This document shows, one piece after another, positions 32,117 through 40,059 of a DNA stretch of 41,188 nucleotides; within the stretch, counting starts at the first letter, position 1, and each line of letters opens with the position of its first letter. Both the position numbers and the translations under genes were made by a program. Where the stretch lies: NCBI GenBank assembly GCA_900546825.1, contig UREE01000011.1, positions 1-41,188 of the forward strand, read 5' to 3'. The notes beneath the pieces were generated by a model, which did not search any database, had not been told where the DNA came from, and saw only the letters and a list, made by a program, of their open reading frames with translations. The stretch comes from an uncultured Collinsella sp. (GTDB lineage Bacteria > Actinomycetota > Coriobacteriia > Coriobacteriales > Coriobacteriaceae).

Positions 32117-32876
32117 TCGCACCCTTCTTATCGCTGGTAACTGGAAGATGAACAACGACGTCGCCGAGGCTGCCAAGCTCGCCGACGAGCTGGCTCAGGC
32201 TCTGCCCGAGGTTCCGGCTGGCGTCGAGGTGCTCGTCTGCCCTCCGACCATTGACATCACCACGGTTCATGACCGCATTCAGGCTGCCCCCATCGCCCTC
32301 GGTGCACAGAACGTGTACTGGGAGGCCAAGGGTGCCTTCACCGGTGAGTCCTCTTGCGACATGCTCAAGTCCGCTGGCTGCACCTACTGCATCATCGGTC
32401 ACTCCGAGCGTCGCGACTACTTCCACGAGACCGACGAGGACCAGAACAAGAAGGCCAAGGCCCTCGTTGCCGCCGGTCTTGTTCCCGTCTTCTGCTGCGG
32501 CGAGTCCCTCGAGGTCCGCGAGGCTGGCACCTATGTCGAGCACGTCGTGAACCAGGTCAAGGCTGGTCTCGAGGGTCTCGAGATCACTTGCCCCAAGCAG
32601 GTCGTCGTCGCCTACGAGCCCATCTGGGCTATCGGCACCGGCAAGACCGCTACCGCCGAGGACGCTCAGGAGGTCTGCGGCGCTATCCGTGAGACCCTCA
32701 AGGAGATGTTCGGCGAGGAGCTCGCCAACGGCATCCGCGTTCTCTACGGCGGTTCCGCTAAGCCCGGCAACATCGCCGAGCTCGTCGCCAAGCCCGACGT
32801 TGACGGCGCCCTCGTGGGCGGCGCTTCGCTCAAGGCTGCCGATTTCGCCTCTATGGTCGTTAAGGCAGGCGAGTAG
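32109..32876 (+). CDS. tpiA: Triosephosphate isomerase
   Basis: Interconverts dihydroxyacetone phosphate and glyceraldehyde-3-P. The 255-residue protein has Asn11 and Lys13 in AGNWKMN, the electrophile His98 in IIGHSERR and the catalytic base Glu170 in AYEPIWAIGTG, then YGGSAKPGN for phosphate binding and GALVGGASL at the end. ATG 32109 overlaps the pgk stop by 8 nt; a longer frame from 32046 runs inside pgk and is not real. gpmI starts 5 nt after the stop. Complete and ordinary. Confidence 0.98.
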   Translation: MPNRTLLIAGNWKMNNDVAEAAKLADELAQALPEVPAGVEVLVCPPTIDITTVHDRIQAAPIALGAQNVYWEAKGAFTGESSCDMLKSAGCTYCIIGHSERRDYFHETDEDQNKKAKALVAAGLVPVFCCGESLEVREAGTYVEHVVNQVKAGLEGLEITCPKQVVVAYEPIWAIGTGKTATAEDAQEVCGAIRETLKEMFGEELANGIRVLYGGSAKPGNIAELVAKPDVDGALVGGASLKAADFASMVVKAGE

Positions 32877-32881
32877 GACAT

Positions 32882-34435
32882 ATGGCACAGCGTCATCTTC
32901 CTGCACTTCTGATCATCATGGACGGTTGTGGCCTGGCTCCGGCCGATGGCGAGAACGCCGTCGCCGCTGCCAAGACGCCCTTCCTTGATAGCCTGTACGA
33001 GAAGTATCCTCACACCACGCTCGGTGCTTCGGGCGAGGACGTGGGCCTTCCCGACGGCCAGATGGGCAACTCCGAGGTGGGTCACCTCAACATCGGTGCC
33101 GGCCGCATCGTGTTCCAGGAGCTTTCGCGCATCAACAACGCCATCAAGGACGGCTCCATCGCCAAGAACGAGGTCTTCGTCAAGGCTATGGACGACGTCA
33201 AGGCCGAAGGCAAGACCCTGCACCTCATGGGCCTTATGAGCCCTGGCGGTGTTCATTCTCACATGAACCACGTCGAGGCTCTGGTCAAGATGGCTGCCCA
33301 GCATGGCGTCAAGACCGTTCGCGTCCACGCCTTCATGGATGGCCGCGACGTCGACCCGCAGTCCGGTGCCGGCTACATGAGCGAGTTCTGCGCCTTCCTG
33401 GCTAAGATCTCCGAGGAGACCGGTTGCGACGCTCGCGTTGCCACCGTTTCGGGCCGCTATTGGGCTATGGACCGCGACAACCGCTGGGAGCGCATCCAGC
33501 GTGCCTACGACGTCATGGTCAACGCGTCCGATGCCGATACCGACCCCGTTGCCGGTATCAAGGCCTACTACGAGAAGGATCCGCGCGGCGACGAGTTCGT
33601 CGAGCCCTTCGCTGCCCACAACGAGGGCATTCACGAGGGCGACGCGGCCATCTTCTTCAACTTCCGTCCCGACCGCGCTCGTCAGATGACTCGCGTGTTC
33701 ACGGACAAGGAGTTCGACGGCTTTGAGCGCGAGCAGATTAAGCTCTCGCACTTTGTGACGATGACCGAGTATGATCCGACGTTTGACGTCGAGGTCGCCT
33801 TCCCCAAGACGTTCCCCGAGAACGTCCTGGCCGACGTTATCGCCGCCAATGGCCTCAAGCAGCTGCACACCGCCGAGACCGAGAAGTACGCCCACGTGAC
33901 GTTCTTCCTCAACGGCGGCATCGAGGAGCCCAAGGAGGGCGAGGAGCGCGTGCTCGTCGCTTCCCCCAAGGTCGCTACCTACGATCTGCAGCCCGAGATG
34001 AGCGCTCCCGAGGTTACCGAGAAGCTTGTCGCCGCTATCAACGAGGATCGCGCTGATTTCTACATCGTGAACTTCGCGAACTGCGACATGGTTGGTCACA
34101 CCGGTGTATTCGACGCCGCCGTTAAGGCCGTCGAGGCTGTTGACGATGCTCTGTCCAAGGTTGTCCCGGCGATTCTCGCCAAGGGCGGCTTTGCGCTGAT
34201 CACCGCCGACCACGGTAACGCCGACCACATGTTTGACGTCGCTTCCGATGGTTCCAAGCATCCGTTCACGGCTCACACTACCAACCGCGTGCCGTTCATC
34301 ATCGTTGATGATAAGGCCAAGCTCACCGGTATCGAGGACGGCCGTCTCTCCGATATCGCTCCGACCATGCTCACCATGGCTGGTCTTGAGCCTTCCGCCG
34401 AGATGACGGGTCGCGTGCTCGCCACCGAGGCCTAA
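32882..34435 (+). CDS. gpmI: 2,3-bisphosphoglycerate-independent phosphoglycerate mutase
   Basis: Converts 3-phosphoglycerate to 2-phosphoglycerate with a manganese-dependent alkaline-phosphatase-like mechanism. The 517-residue protein has the metal-binding LLIIMDGCG at 9-17 (Asp14), the phosphorylated Ser64 in GQMGNSEVGHLNIGAGR, VHSHMNH, DGRDVDP, FNFRPDRARQ and the C-terminal metal site FANCDMVGHTG and TADHGNADHM. ATG 32882 has AGTAGGA close upstream. It is the last gene of the pgk-tpiA-gpmI operon and is followed by a clear terminator. Enolase is not in the window. Confidence 0.97.
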   Translation: MAQRHLPALLIIMDGCGLAPADGENAVAAAKTPFLDSLYEKYPHTTLGASGEDVGLPDGQMGNSEVGHLNIGAGRIVFQELSRINNAIKDGSIAKNEVFVKAMDDVKAEGKTLHLMGLMSPGGVHSHMNHVEALVKMAAQHGVKTVRVHAFMDGRDVDPQSGAGYMSEFCAFLAKISEETGCDARVATVSGRYWAMDRDNRWERIQRAYDVMVNASDADTDPVAGIKAYYEKDPRGDEFVEPFAAHNEGIHEGDAAIFFNFRPDRARQMTRVFTDKEFDGFEREQIKLSHFVTMTEYDPTFDVEVAFPKTFPENVLADVIAANGLKQLHTAETEKYAHVTFFLNGGIEEPKEGEERVLVASPKVATYDLQPEMSAPEVTEKLVAAINEDRADFYIVNFANCDMVGHTGVFDAAVKAVEAVDDALSKVVPAILAKGGFALITADHGNADHMFDVASDGSKHPFTAHTTNRVPFIIVDDKAKLTGIEDGRLSDIAPTMLTMAGLEPSAEMTGRVLATEA

Positions 34436-34460
34436 TAGAAAACAAATACCGTTTTCTAGT

Positions 34461-34495
34461 AAGGGGGTTGTCCACAACCGGACGACCCCTTTTTT
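34461..34495 (+). terminator. Rho-independent terminator after gpmI
   Basis: AAGGGGGTTGTCC pairs with GGACGACCCCTT (one mismatch), 6-nt loop, followed by a run of T (34489-34495). A classical intrinsic terminator. Confidence 0.9.
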
Positions 34496-34554
34496 GGTAT
34501 TTCTGCCATTTCTACCCCGTCCCTAAATGGCGGATGGGGGAGTGTTGGAGGTTG

Positions 34555-34563
34555 TGGTACAGT
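34555..34563 (+). promoter_or_regulatory. Candidate extended -10 promoter for secG
   Basis: TGGTACAGT is an extended -10 element (TGn plus TACAGT) 37 nt before the secG ATG, after the gpmI terminator. No good -35 is present at the normal distance. Confidence 0.4.
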
Positions 34564-34599
34564 ACTGGAGTTTAAATTGTTCTATTAAGGAGCTTATCT

Positions 34600-34854
34600 A
34601 TGGGTCCGTTCCAGATTCTTCTGTTTGTCGTTTGGGCTATCTCTGCCGTGGCGCTGACGATTCTCGTCCTGATGCACTCCGGTAAGGGTACCGGCGTTTC
34701 GGATATGATCGCTAGCTCGCTGTATAACTCCAGCTCTGCCACGGGCGTCATGGAGCAGAACCTCGATCGCCTGACGGTAATTATGGCCGTCGTTTTTGCT
34801 GTGTGTGTCGTTCTGTGCATGTTCTTCTTCCCGCAGGGCATCGTCGGCTACTAA
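34600..34854 (+). CDS. secG: Preprotein translocase subunit SecG
   Basis: Small membrane subunit of the SecYEG protein export channel. The 84-residue protein has two hydrophobic helices (about 3-25 and 58-77) around a polar loop. Family marks are ILVLMHSGKGTGVSDM and the Ser/Asn-rich loop, with the second helix starting LDRLTVIMAVVFAVCVV. ATG 34600 has AAGGAG 7 nt upstream. secG downstream of the gap-pgk-tpi cluster is a common arrangement in Gram-positive bacteria. A strong terminator follows, so it is monocistronic here. Confidence 0.95.
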   Translation: MGPFQILLFVVWAISAVALTILVLMHSGKGTGVSDMIASSLYNSSSATGVMEQNLDRLTVIMAVVFAVCVVLCMFFFPQGIVGY

Positions 34855-34876
34855 GCATCGGCGTATATACGTTTGT

Positions 34877-34908
34877 AAGGGGTCCCGCATGTGCGGGGCC
34901 CTTTTTGT
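34877..34908 (+). terminator. Rho-independent terminator after secG
   Basis: AAGGGGTCCCGCA and TGCGGGGCCCTT form a stem with minimal loop, followed by TTTTT. The preceding CGTATATACG palindrome (34862-34871) matches exactly the one in the gap promoter region. Confidence 0.88.
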
Positions 34909-35018
34909 TTACAGACTTGTAACAGAGCCAAAATATCCCCACATACTTCGCCCAACTAAAGAAATTCTCGACCGTTAACCGGAATCAGCGCCAAATTGTG
35001 CATAAAATGCGCTACTGT

Positions 35019-35048
35019 ATTGCAAAACGTTGGCCCGCATTGCATAAC
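35019..35048 (+). promoter_or_regulatory. Candidate oppA promoter with direct repeats
   Basis: TTGCAA (35020-35025) and CATAAC (35043-35048) are separated by 17 nt. Two copies of ATTGCA (35019-35024 and 35039-35044) lie exactly 20 nt apart, about two helix turns, overlapping both promoter elements. The rest of the 235-nt gap between the secG terminator and oppA shows no gene. Confidence 0.4.
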
Positions 35049-35144
35049 CAGCCATAACAGCGGACCGCGTTTGAATGGTTCGATTGGGCTGTCTCGACGT
35101 TGCCCGGCCGAATTCACTTTGTCCTATCTCATAAGGAGGATGGC

Positions 35145-36821
35145 ATGGCTGATTCTATGTTCCACCAGCCCGTTATGGGTCGTCGCGCCTTTGTTGGCGG
35201 CACCCTCGCTGCGAGCTCCATGGCTTTTCTTGCCGCATGCGGCAAGAAGGGCGGCGACGCTTCCGGTTCTGAGTCCGGTTCGACGCTGAACTTCTACATC
35301 AACAACCCGGTCTGCATCGACCCCTACAACGTCCAGGAGGATCAGGGCACTCAGGTCGAGTACCAGCTCTTCGACGCTCTGACGGAGTACGATAACGAGA
35401 AGGGCGAGATCGTTCCGCTGGCTTGCGAGTCCTTTGAGGCTAACGACGACGCCACCGAGTTCACCTTCAAGATCAAGAAGGCCAAGTTCCATAACGGTGA
35501 CGACGTTACCTCCAAGTCCTTCAAGCTCGGTTGGGAGCGCCTGGTCAACACCAAGTCGGCCATCGCTACCGAGTATGGTCCTTCCGAGGTCTCCTATCAC
35601 CTTTCCATGGTCGAGGGCTATGACGATCTGGTTGCCGGTAAGGCTACCGAGCTGACCGGTGTCACCTGCCCGGATGACGAGACCCTCGTCGTCAAGCTGA
35701 CTTCTGCCTACGCCGACTTCCCCTTCGTCGCCTCTCACCCGGCTCTGTCCCCGGTTCCCGAGTGCGCCGAGACCGATGTCAAGAGCTTCTATCTTGCCCC
35801 GGTCGGCAACGGCCCGTTCATGATGGACGGTAAGTGGGAGGATGGTCAGGAGATCAACCTCAAGAAGTTCGACGATTATTATGGCGACAAGGCCAAGATC
35901 GACGCCATCCACTTCCAGGTCATCAAGGACGTGGAGACCGCTTACAAGGAGTTCCAGGCCGGTAACCTTGATGTCTGCGACGTTCCCGTTGCTCAGATCG
36001 ACGCCGCCAAGAAGGACCGCGGCGAGTCCAAGGATGGCTACACCATGAGTGATGGTGCGCGCATGCTGCTCGGTTCCGAGCCTTCCACGTACTATCTGAC
36101 GTGCAACACCACGGCCGAGCCGTTCAACAACGCTGACCTGCGTAGGGGCATCTCCCTGGCTATCAACCGTGAGGCCATCTGCAAGACCATCTTCAAGGGC
36201 ACCCGTACCCCCGCTGACGGCATCGTTCCTCCGGGAATCGCCGGCTACAAGGAGGGCGCATGGGAGTTCTGCGCCTACGACGTCGACAAGGCTAACGAGT
36301 ACCTCGACAAGGTCGCTCCCGCTGGCGCTAACGGCGATCGTGGCATCAATGTGACCCTGTCCTACAACCAGGACGGCGGCCACAAGGAGATCATGGAGTC
36401 CATCATCGGCGACCTCGCCAAGGTGGGCGTCACCGCCGTCTCCGATACCCCTGAGTGGTCTGCCCTGCTCGAGCAGTATCAGAACTTCAACTATCAGTTC
36501 GGCCGTCTGGGCTGGATCGCCGATTACCCGATCATGGACAACTTCCTGTATCCGCTGTTCCACTCCGACTCCCTGGGTGGCGACAACCGCTCCGGTTACA
36601 GCAACCCCGACTTTGACGCCAAGGTTGACGAGGCCCGTGCCACGGTTGACGACGACGAGCGTATCGCCAAGATGCAGGAGGCCGACGCCATGGTCGCCGC
36701 CGACTGCCCGGTCATCCCGGTGATGTTCTACACGCACACCATCGCTGGCTCCGACCGCGTCAAGTACCTCTACGTTGATCCGCAGAAGCACGCCGATCTG
36801 GGTACCGCTGAGCTCGCCTAA
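35145..36821 (+). CDS. oppA: Oligopeptide-binding lipoprotein OppA
   Basis: Extracellular receptor of an oligopeptide ABC importer. The 558-residue protein has GRRAFVGG near residue 12 (a twin-arginine-like start), a hydrophobic stretch and the lipobox FLAAC with lipidated Cys32. A Gly/Ser linker and the SBP_bac_5 body follow: VEYQLFDALTEYDNEKGEIVPLACESFE, KAKFHNGDDVTSKSFKLGWERL, PVGNGPFMMDGKW and LRRGISLAINREAI. ATG 35145 has AAGGAGG 5-6 nt upstream; the frame opens at 35100 in non-protein sequence. First gene of oppABCDF, separated from oppB by 156 nt with a hairpin that may keep oppA mRNA in excess. Peptide specificity cannot be read from the sequence. Confidence 0.95.
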   Translation: MADSMFHQPVMGRRAFVGGTLAASSMAFLAACGKKGGDASGSESGSTLNFYINNPVCIDPYNVQEDQGTQVEYQLFDALTEYDNEKGEIVPLACESFEANDDATEFTFKIKKAKFHNGDDVTSKSFKLGWERLVNTKSAIATEYGPSEVSYHLSMVEGYDDLVAGKATELTGVTCPDDETLVVKLTSAYADFPFVASHPALSPVPECAETDVKSFYLAPVGNGPFMMDGKWEDGQEINLKKFDDYYGDKAKIDAIHFQVIKDVETAYKEFQAGNLDVCDVPVAQIDAAKKDRGESKDGYTMSDGARMLLGSEPSTYYLTCNTTAEPFNNADLRRGISLAINREAICKTIFKGTRTPADGIVPPGIAGYKEGAWEFCAYDVDKANEYLDKVAPAGANGDRGINVTLSYNQDGGHKEIMESIIGDLAKVGVTAVSDTPEWSALLEQYQNFNYQFGRLGWIADYPIMDNFLYPLFHSDSLGGDNRSGYSNPDFDAKVDEARATVDDDERIAKMQEADAMVAADCPVIPVMFYTHTIAGSDRVKYLYVDPQKHADLGTAELA

Positions 36822-36917
36822 GAGTTTGCAGCTTCCGTGAGGGTCAAGTATTTACGTAGACCTCATGGGAAACATACAGTTCCCCCTAACCTGGGGTAAA
36901 CTGGCTGATGGTAATTT

Positions 36918-36950
36918 TGGGATGCCGGTCTGGCGATCGGCATCCCATTT
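36918..36950 (+). terminator. Hairpin between oppA and oppB
   Basis: Perfect 10-bp stem TGGGATGCCG (36918-36927) with CGGCATCCCA (36938-36947), 10-nt loop, followed by TTT. Probably a partial terminator. A possible weak promoter TTTACG/TACAGT (36851-36856, 36875-36880, 18-nt spacer) and a smaller hairpin (36877-36903) lie just upstream. Confidence 0.7.
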
Positions 36951-36977
36951 AGGTTAATCCCTAGATAGGGGAGTGGT

Positions 36978-38015
36978 ATGGGTAAGTACATCGTTAAACG
37001 TGTGCTTCAGTTCATCCCGGTGTTTTTGGGCGTCACGCTGATTCTGTTCGCCCTCCAGAATATCGTGCCGGGAGATCCGATCAAGCTGATCGGTGGAGAC
37101 AAGGCTCTGTCCCCCGAGGTAGAGCTTCAGCTTCGCGTACGCTATCACCTGGTCCAGACGGACGAGGACGGTAACGCGATCCTTGACGAGAACGGCGATC
37201 CCGTTCAGACGTCGCTTGTAGACCGTTATCTGTATTACATGAACGGTCTGCTTCATGGCGATCTGGGTAATTCGTACCAGCGCAAGCTGCCGGTTACGGA
37301 AATCTTTGCCCAGAAGTATCCGTATACGGTCAAACTCGCCGCGTGCGCCATCGTGCTCGAGGCGATCATGGGTATCGGTGCGGGTATCATTTCGGCGGTA
37401 AAGCGTTATTCCTTCTGGGATATTTTGGTAACGCTGACCACGTCGATCCTCGTTGCCGTTCCCGCCTTCTGGCTCGGCATGCTGCTGCAGCTGTTCTTCG
37501 GCGTCATCCTTAAGGATGTCACCGGCGGCGCATTCTCCATGCCGATTTCGGGTGCCGGCGGTTCCAGCTCTCAGTATCAGGATTGGATGCACTATGTGCT
37601 TCCGACCATTACGCTGGCTTCGGTTTCGACCGCTTATGCTGCCCGCATTATGCGTTCGCAGCTGCTTGACGTCATGAACCAAGATTACATTCGTACGGCA
37701 AAGGCCAAGGGTCTCTCCAATCGCGCGATCATCATCAAGCATGCGCTTAAGAATGCACTCATCCCCGTCGTTACCTATATTGGTGTCGACTTTGGCGGCA
37801 TGCTTTCGGGTGCCATCCTGACCGAAACGGTCTTTAACTGGCCCGGTATCGGCTATGAGGTCTATCGCGCCATTAGCATGCGTGACTGGCCCATCGTTAT
37901 GGGCGGCGTTACGCTCATCGTCGTCGTCGTCATGGTGATCAACCTGCTCGTCGACATTAGCTATGCATTCCTCGACCCGCGCATCCGCCTTGGCGGTCCG
38001 TCGGATAAGGCCTAA
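36978..38015 (+). CDS. oppB: Oligopeptide ABC transporter permease OppB
   Basis: Inner-membrane permease of the oligopeptide importer. The 345-residue protein has the N-terminal helix QFIPVFLGVTLILFALQNIVPGDP, loop ending LLHGDLGNSY, and four more hydrophobic segments. The cytoplasmic EAA loop is NQDYIRTAKAKGLSNRAIIIKHALKNA, and the end is FLDPRIR. Between residues 59 and 80 there is an acidic insertion (TDEDGNAILDENGDPV) in the first extracytoplasmic loop, not usual for the family. ATG 36978 has AGGGGAG 5 nt upstream. oppC follows after 14 nt. Confidence 0.95.
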   Translation: MGKYIVKRVLQFIPVFLGVTLILFALQNIVPGDPIKLIGGDKALSPEVELQLRVRYHLVQTDEDGNAILDENGDPVQTSLVDRYLYYMNGLLHGDLGNSYQRKLPVTEIFAQKYPYTVKLAACAIVLEAIMGIGAGIISAVKRYSFWDILVTLTTSILVAVPAFWLGMLLQLFFGVILKDVTGGAFSMPISGAGGSSSQYQDWMHYVLPTITLASVSTAYAARIMRSQLLDVMNQDYIRTAKAKGLSNRAIIIKHALKNALIPVVTYIGVDFGGMLSGAILTETVFNWPGIGYEVYRAISMRDWPIVMGGVTLIVVVVMVINLLVDISYAFLDPRIRLGGPSDKA

Positions 38016-38029
38016 GGGAGGTACGTCTC

Positions 38030-38965
38030 ATGCAGGAAACTGATTCTCAGTCTCAGGAGCAGGCTACCGCCACCAAGGCCGCATCTGCTCCCGCCAAGTC
38101 CCGCACGCTGTGGGGCGACGCTTTTAAGCGTCTTCGCAAGAACAAGCTCGCCGTTATCGGTGTCTGCTGGATCATCGTCGTCGTTTTGGTTGCCCTGACC
38201 GCAGATCTGTGGGCTAAGCCCTGGCTCGGTTCGCCGACGGCTTCCGACTCGACCACCATGGCCGAGACGTCGCTGCTGGCTCCGTGTGCCGAGCACCCGT
38301 TTGGCACCGACGCCCTTGGCCGCGACATTCTCGTTCGTGTTATCTACGGTGCACGTGTTTCGCTTTCCGTCGGTATTATGGCCACCGCCATCTCCACGGT
38401 GATCGGTCTGGTCATGGGCGCCCTTGCCGGTTTCTATGGCGGCATCTGGGATACGATTATCATGCGCTGCGCGGACATCTTCCTGGCGTTCCCGTACGTG
38501 CTGTTCGTCGTCGCCATGATCGCCGTTATCGGCCGTGGTCTTCAAAATGTTTTCATCGCCATCGGTATTCTCGGCTGGCCTTCGATTGCGCGCGTCTTTA
38601 GATCCGCGATCCTCACGGTCAAAGAGAACGACTATGTTGACGCCGCCCGTGCCATGGGTGCATCCGATGCCCGTATCGTTATGCGCCATATCTTCCCGAA
38701 CTCCGTTGCTTCCATCGTGGTCTACGCGACCATGAACATCGGCGGCGCTATTCTGACCGAGTCCGCTCTGTCCTTCCTCGGCATGGGCGTTATTCCGCCT
38801 ACGCCTTCGTGGGGCTCCATGATTCAGGACGGTCAGCAGTATCTTCTGACTGCTCCCTGGATGATGATCATGCCCGGTCTGGCAATTCTCTCGACGGTGC
38901 TCGCCTTCACCCTGCTGGGTGACGGTTTGCGCGACGCCCTCGACGTCAAGATGAAGGACGCATAA
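38030..38965 (+). CDS. oppC: Oligopeptide ABC transporter permease OppC
   Basis: Second permease of the oligopeptide importer. The 311-residue protein has a hydrophilic N-terminus of about 35 residues rich in Gln, Ala and Lys, the first helix KLAVIGVCWIIVVVLVALTA, then HPFGTDALGRDILVRVIYGARVSL, the DppC-family mark. Four to five further helices follow, with the EAA loop ENDYVDAARAMGASDARIVMRHIFPN and FLGMGVIPPTPSWG. ATG 38030 has GGGAGG 8 nt upstream. oppD follows after 2 nt. Complete and ordinary. Confidence 0.95.
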   Translation: MQETDSQSQEQATATKAASAPAKSRTLWGDAFKRLRKNKLAVIGVCWIIVVVLVALTADLWAKPWLGSPTASDSTTMAETSLLAPCAEHPFGTDALGRDILVRVIYGARVSLSVGIMATAISTVIGLVMGALAGFYGGIWDTIIMRCADIFLAFPYVLFVVAMIAVIGRGLQNVFIAIGILGWPSIARVFRSAILTVKENDYVDAARAMGASDARIVMRHIFPNSVASIVVYATMNIGGAILTESALSFLGMGVIPPTPSWGSMIQDGQQYLLTAPWMMIMPGLAILSTVLAFTLLGDGLRDALDVKMKDA

Positions 38966-38967
38966 GG

Positions 38968-40059
38968 ATGAAGAAGAACAAGAACTATGTGGACCTGAAG
39001 GACCAGCCGGTTCCCGAGGGCCAGCATCTGCTCGAGGTCGATGACCTTAAGATGTATTTCCACACCGAAGATGGCGTTGTTCGCGCTGTCGACGGTGTCT
39101 CCTACACGCTCGATCGTGGCGAGACCCTCGGTGTCGTCGGTGAGTCCGGCTCCGGTAAGTCCGTGACCGCCATGACCATCATGGGTCTTATCTCGATGCC
39201 TCCGGGAAAGATTGAGGGCGGCGACGTTCGCTATCGCGGTCGTTCTATCCTCGAGATGACCGAGGAAGAGATGCAGCACATTCGCGGTAACGATATCGCG
39301 ATGATTTTCCAGGATCCTATGACCTCCTTGAACCCGGTCTATAAGATCGGCAAGCAGGTGGGCGAGGGCCTTCGTCTGCACCGTGGCTACTCCAAGCAGG
39401 AGGCGCTCAAGCGCGCCACCGAGCTTTTGGACCTCGTGGGTATCCCCGAGCCCGAGAAGCGCGTCAATGAGTATCCGCACCAGTTCTCCGGCGGTATGCG
39501 TCAGCGCGTCATGATCGCTATGGCTCTTGCCTGCGATCCCGATATCCTGATTGCCGACGAGCCCACGACGGCTCTGGATGTTACCATTCAGGCTCAGATT
39601 ATCGAGCTCATGCAGGAGATGCAGGAGAAGAACGGCAACGCCATTATTATGATTACCCATGACCTGGGCGTCGTCGCCGATATGGCCGATAAGATTATGG
39701 TTATGTACGCCGGCCGTCCCGTCGAGTTCGGTACTGCTGAGGAAATCTTCTACGAGAGCCGCCATCCCTACACCTGGGGTCTTATTCGCTCCATCCCGGA
39801 GCAGGCCATCGATGAGAAGAAGCCGCTGACGCCGATTCACGGCAACCCGCCTTCGCTCATGAACCTGCCCGAGGGCTGCGTCTTCTCTCCTCGCTGCCCC
39901 TATGCGACGGACAAGTGCCGCAAGCAGCGCCCCGAGCGCGTTGTCACCGAGTCCGGCCACTATTCTGCGTGCCATTATTCCGGTGACCCCGAGTTCCTCA
40001 AGAACGCCCCTGAGACGTCCCGCACGCGCAAGGAATCCAAGAAGGGAGGCGAGGCGTAA
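38968..40059 (+). CDS. oppD: Oligopeptide ABC transporter ATPase OppD
   Basis: Cytoplasmic ATPase energising peptide import. The 363-residue protein has Walker A GESGSGKS at 58-65, Q-loop MIFQDPMTSLNPV, signature FSGGMRQRV, Walker B ILIADEPTTALD and H-loop THDLG. The C-terminal oligopeptide/dipeptide domain carries the cysteine set GCVFSPRCPYATDKCRKQ...SACHYS, which in some OppD proteins binds a 4Fe-4S cluster. The ATG is 2 nt after the oppC stop; AAGGACG upstream is the likely ribosome site. A Lys/Glu-rich tail precedes oppF, which starts immediately after the stop. Confidence 0.96.
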   Translation: MKKNKNYVDLKDQPVPEGQHLLEVDDLKMYFHTEDGVVRAVDGVSYTLDRGETLGVVGESGSGKSVTAMTIMGLISMPPGKIEGGDVRYRGRSILEMTEEEMQHIRGNDIAMIFQDPMTSLNPVYKIGKQVGEGLRLHRGYSKQEALKRATELLDLVGIPEPEKRVNEYPHQFSGGMRQRVMIAMALACDPDILIADEPTTALDVTIQAQIIELMQEMQEKNGNAIIMITHDLGVVADMADKIMVMYAGRPVEFGTAEEIFYESRHPYTWGLIRSIPEQAIDEKKPLTPIHGNPPSLMNLPEGCVFSPRCPYATDKCRKQRPERVVTESGHYSACHYSGDPEFLKNAPETSRTRKESKKGGEA

